The translations under genes were made by a program, and so were the position numbers. This document shows, piece after piece, positions 8,279 through 10,373 of a stretch of 10,373 nt of DNA; the first letter of the stretch is position 1, and the number at the start of each line of letters is the position of its first letter. A model generated the notes under the pieces. That model saw only the letters and a program-made list of their open reading frames with translations. It had not been told where the DNA came from and ran no database searches. The stretch is from Zelonia costaricensis (taxonomy: Eukaryota; Euglenozoa; Kinetoplastea; Trypanosomatida; Trypanosomatidae): NCBI GenBank assembly GCA_030849075.1, contig JASAOO010002820.1, positions 1 to 10,373 of the forward strand, in the 5' to 3' direction.

Positions 8279-8314
<36 letters not shown>
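8279..8314. repeat. (TG)18 dinucleotide microsatellite
   Basis: Eighteen uninterrupted TG units on the plus strand, (CA)18 in the transcript. Alternating TG is able to adopt Z-DNA and is likely to vary in length between strains. It lies in the presumed 3' UTR of the kinase. Confidence 0.98.
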
Positions 8315-8315
<1 letters not shown>

Positions 8316-8316
8316 A

Positions 8317-8347
8317 GGGGGGGGTGCGGGAGCGAGGGGGTCAGGGG
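8317..8347 (+). other. G-quadruplex motif
   Basis: Four plus-strand G runs (8317-8324, 8328-8330, 8336-8340, 8344-8347) are separated by loops of 3, 5 and 3 nt, fitting the G3+N1-7 rule. The motif begins two bases after the (TG)18 run and lies on the template strand for the minus-strand genes. Folding has not been shown. Confidence 0.7.
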
Positions 8348-8438
8348 AGGTGACCAGCCACCCTGTTGTGGAGTCGGGCCGCAGCAGGCACCCCGCATGC
8401 CCCATCCGAAGATTGCAAGGCCGCCACATACGTTGAAA

Positions 8439-8458
8439 CACACACACACACACACACA
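8439..8458. repeat. (CA)10 dinucleotide microsatellite
   Basis: Ten uninterrupted CA units on the plus strand, 124 nt to the right of the (TG)18 run and complementary to it within the same strand. Confidence 0.97.
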
Positions 8459-8700
8459 TGCAACGGACGGTCCGTGCAGAGGAGCGGTCAAGCCGGCACA
8501 GGCCAACAACGACACACGCGCTGCACCAGAAGAGCTCCCTCACCCGCCGCAGCGTCAGGGCGCACGCCGCCGCGTGACCGCGTTGCCCCACTCCTACTCA
8601 AAGAAGGGGGCGGAACTCGTGGAGCAGGCACTTCCACGCAGAGGCACAAGCTGACGCAGACGTGTGGCGAGGAGGGAGAGAGTGGACGAAGAGAAGGCGG

Positions 8701-8718
8701 GCGGCGGCGGCGGCGGCG
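8701..8718. repeat. (GCG)6 trinucleotide repeat
   Basis: Six GCG units in the spacer downstream of the kinase gene, inside a wider purine/G-rich plus-strand stretch. Confidence 0.9.
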
Positions 8719-8913
8719 CGCTCGCGGCGGGCGAGAGGCAAAGGCAGACCTGAGAAGTTATCGGGCAGAGTTGAGGGGGAGGGAAGAAGAACGAGAAGAG
8801 GGATGAGGGGGCGGGCGGAGGAGAAGAGGGGAGTGCGTCAGACGCAGCGAGCGCGGCCGGCACCGCAGCATCGCCTGGCTAGCGAAGACCTGGTAAATGC
8901 TCACATGCCGCCG

Positions 8914-8925
8914 CCCCCCCCCCCC
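8914..8925. repeat. C12 homopolymer run
   Basis: Twelve consecutive C on the plus strand, about 110 bp downstream of the kinase stop. In the transcript it is a G12 run, in the presumed 3' UTR. Such runs are prone to length error in sequencing. Confidence 0.95.
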
Positions 8926-9037
8926 TCTCCTCGCGACACCGCTACATGAAGCAGGACGCAATAGAAACACACATACACACGCACACAGACACGTGCCATG
9001 AGCACTCACCCATATCGAGAACGATAGCGGCCGCTTG

Positions 9038-10285
9038 TCAACGCGCGGCTCCAGCGGCAGCTCGAGCAGCTGCAAACTTCTCGATCTCGTCGATGAACAG
9101 CTGCCGCAGCTGCGGGATGGTGAGTGGCGCGCCGTCGGCGTCCCAGCGGTAGGCCTTCTCTGCCTCGCACCCGCCAATCGTCTCCTGCGGGCCACGCACG
9201 TCGGTAAGCCACGCATGTGCAATCGACTCCTTCGCCGTGCGCCGCTTGCTGGGGTTGTACCGCAGCAGCCCGAAGATGAAGTCTACAAACTCCGCGTAGT
9301 AGTCCTCCGGCGGGCGCGCCTGCGGCCTGGCCACGGTCGCCCCCTCCGCCGCGAGCTCCTCCTCCAGCTCCGTGTCGAAGGCGTCGAAGAAGGCCTTCTC
9401 GTCGAAGCGGCGGCGCAGCTCGGGAGCGTACTCCTCCAGCTTCTTCCCCTTGTTCGGCGGCAGCGAGGAGAGGTAGTTGACGGCCTCCTTCGACGTGCTC
9501 GGCGGCAGGTCACGTGCAAGGTCCGGCACGCCGAGCAGCTCGACAATGAGGTTGATCTGGTTGATGTAGTCCTTGCCGGGGAAGAGCGGCTTGCCGGTGA
9601 ACATCTCCGCCGCGAGGCAGCCCACGGCCCACATGTCCGCGCTGTAACTGCAGTGCTTGCACACCAGCAGCAGCTCCGGCGGCCGGTACCAGCGCGTGAA
9701 GACGTACTGCGTCATGGTCTCATCCTGGCCGATCCCACGCGCCAGCCCAAAGTCGCCCAGCTTCAGGTTGCACTCCGAGTCGGTCATGAGGTTGCCGGGC
9801 TTGAGGTCGCGGTGCAGAACGTGGGCGCTGTGCGCGTACTGCAGCGCGCACAGCAGCTGCAGCGTGAAGTACTGCCCGTGCCCCGCGGCGAAGCGGATGC
9901 GCGGTGAGCGCAGGATGGCGTCCATGTCCGACTCCATCAGGTCCGTCACGACGTACAGCTCGCTATACGTGTCCACCGGCGCCGGTGCCTTGAACAGGTC
10001 CTTGAGAGACAGGATGTTGGGGTGGTTGAGAAACGCGAGGAGCTTCACCTCCCGCAGCACCCGCTTCGCATCGACGGCGTCGTCGAAGAGGTGCGTCACC
10101 TTCTTGATGGCGACCGGCTCGTTCGTGTCCGTGTCCACAGCGCTGCACACAAAGCCGTACGCGCCGCGGCCGACGAAGTTCTGCACGCTGTACCGCTGCG
10201 GCACCTCGAGGCGGTACGCGTTCACGCCGAACACGAAAACCTTGTTGCCCGCCGCGTTCGGGCCCTCCACCTTGGTGAGCATCAT
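9038..10285 (-). CDS. MAP-kinase-like serine/threonine protein kinase (CMGC group, TQY activation motif)
   Basis: The 415-residue protein is a protein kinase that by family transfers ATP phosphate to Ser/Thr in signalling cascades. Visible motifs in order: Gly-rich loop GRGAYGFV (39-46), VAIKK with the ATP-anchoring Lys61, helix-C Glu79, catalytic loop HRDLKPGN (158-165, Asp160), DFG (178-180), activation-lip TQY (192-194) and WYRPPE (199-204). The TxY dual-phosphorylation site, a MAPK-style lead-in before the Gly-rich loop and a C-terminal helix (about 390-404) point to the MAPK family. Odd features are GN instead of SN after HRDLKP, PPE instead of APE, and an acidic insert at about 288-328. 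The start is the first of two tandem ATGs; an in-frame TAG lies two codons upstream, which fixes the reading frame's limit. Leishmania has numbered MPK paralogues, and a TQY lip is known in L. mexicana MPK4, but I cannot assign the number (MPK4 and MPK9 considered). Possible roles in flagellar or life-stage control are inference only. Confidence 0.95.
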   Translation of the reverse strand: MMLTKVEGPNAAGNKVFVFGVNAYRLEVPQRYSVQNFVGRGAYGFVCSAVDTDTNEPVAIKKVTHLFDDAVDAKRVLREVKLLAFLNHPNILSLKDLFKAPAPVDTYSELYVVTDLMESDMDAILRSPRIRFAAGHGQYFTLQLLCALQYAHSAHVLHRDLKPGNLMTDSECNLKLGDFGLARGIGQDETMTQYVFTRWYRPPELLLVCKHCSYSADMWAVGCLAAEMFTGKPLFPGKDYINQINLIVELLGVPDLARDLPPSTSKEAVNYLSSLPPNKGKKLEEYAPELRRRFDEKAFFDAFDTELEEELAAEGATVARPQARPPEDYYAEFVDFIFGLLRYNPSKRRTAKESIAHAWLTDVRGPQETIGGCEAEKAYRWDADGAPLTIPQLRQLFIDEIEKFAAARAAAGAAR

Positions 10286-10373
10286 CTTCTACGCGGGAAG
10301 GGGGAGACAGAGAAGAGGCAAAAAGGGTAGGGAGACGAGGAGCGGGCGCAGCACAAAGCAGGTGTGTCGACAC
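10286..10373 (-). promoter_or_regulatory. Polypyrimidine tract and candidate spliced-leader acceptor for the kinase mRNA
   Basis: Reading on the minus strand, the visible 83 bases upstream of 10290 contain no AG dinucleotide and include a strong pyrimidine tract at about 10330-10294. The first AG lies at 10290-10289 and a second at 10287-10286, directly before the ATG at 10285. If the first AG is the acceptor, the 5' UTR is only three nucleotides beyond the spliced leader. An acceptor further upstream, beyond the window edge, is the alternative. Trans-splicing signals of this kind are established for trypanosomatids; use of this site is inference. Confidence 0.5.

Larger units (their letters stand above)
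6890..9037. other. Spacer between kinase and TM9 genes (3' UTR of kinase, 5' leader of TM9)
   Basis: I see no convincing gene in this 2.1 kb. The reading frames present are low-complexity and depend on CA/TG or GA/CT runs. Contents from right to left include CA-rich sequence (8966-8992), a C12 run (8914-8925), (GCG)6 (8701-8718), a (CA)10 run, a G-quadruplex motif, (TG)18, broken TG-rich sequence (about 8102-8145 and 7567-7617), a tandem 11-mer (7788-7809), an AG-free minus-strand zone (7152-7303) and the pyrimidine tracts that should direct splicing of the TM9 mRNA. The kinase poly(A) site should fall upstream of the TM9 acceptor, as polyadenylation and trans-splicing are coupled in this group, but I cannot place it. 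Confidence 0.8.

Noticed and set aside
8340..8660. Possible degenerate SIDER-type retroposon remnant in the kinase 3' UTR
   Set aside because: Such elements are common in Leishmania 3' UTRs, but I cannot recognise the signature sequence or an A-rich tail here; a search against SIDER profiles would decide.
9035..9907. 290-codon open frame on the plus strand
   Set aside because: Antisense shadow of the kinase gene with a Leu/Arg/Val-rich product and no recognisable domain.

Overview
The window looks like a stretch of nuclear chromosome from a trypanosomatid of the Leishmania type. It carries three intronless, G+C-rich protein genes, all on the minus strand and head to tail. They are separated by long spacers (1.6-2.1 kb) made of simple sequence, (TG)n/(CA)n runs and homopolymer C/G runs. 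On the coding (minus) strand these spacers are rich in polypyrimidine tracts, as expected where polycistronic RNA is matured by spliced-leader trans-splicing rather than by one promoter per gene. Leishmania is favoured from overall style; Leptomonas, Crithidia or a related genus cannot be excluded without a search.

Layout in the direction of transcription (right to left): positions 10373-10286 hold a pyrimidine-rich leader. Positions 10285-9038 encode a MAP-kinase-like CMGC protein kinase with a TQY activation motif. Positions 9037-6890 are a spacer holding a (TG)18 microsatellite next to a G-quadruplex motif, a (CA)10 run, a C12 run and, near its left end, two candidate trans-splice acceptors. 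Positions 6889-4961 encode a nonaspanin (TM9/EMP70) membrane protein with a signal peptide, nine membrane segments and a C-terminal KLD tail. Positions 4960-3370 are a spacer with a normal-complexity island and further polypyrimidine tracts. Positions 3369-1510 encode an N-terminal-motor kinesin. Positions 1509-1 are downstream sequence with one strong orphan acceptor-like site and, at the left edge, a long AG-free pyrimidine tract that probably belongs to the next gene outside the window.

The three genes have no obvious shared pathway: a signalling kinase, a Golgi/endosome membrane protein and a microtubule motor. Shared orientation in a trypanosomatid implies co-transcription, not functional linkage. 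I see no tRNA, rRNA, CRISPR array, intact mobile element or bacterial-type operon. The most interesting points are the mosaic MAP kinase with an acidic insert and a possible near-zero 5' UTR, the long AG-exclusion zones (two of about 200 nt), an orphan acceptor-like site downstream of the kinesin gene, and the (TG)18/G-quadruplex/(CA)10 cluster. I did not find convincing evidence of a wholly new system.
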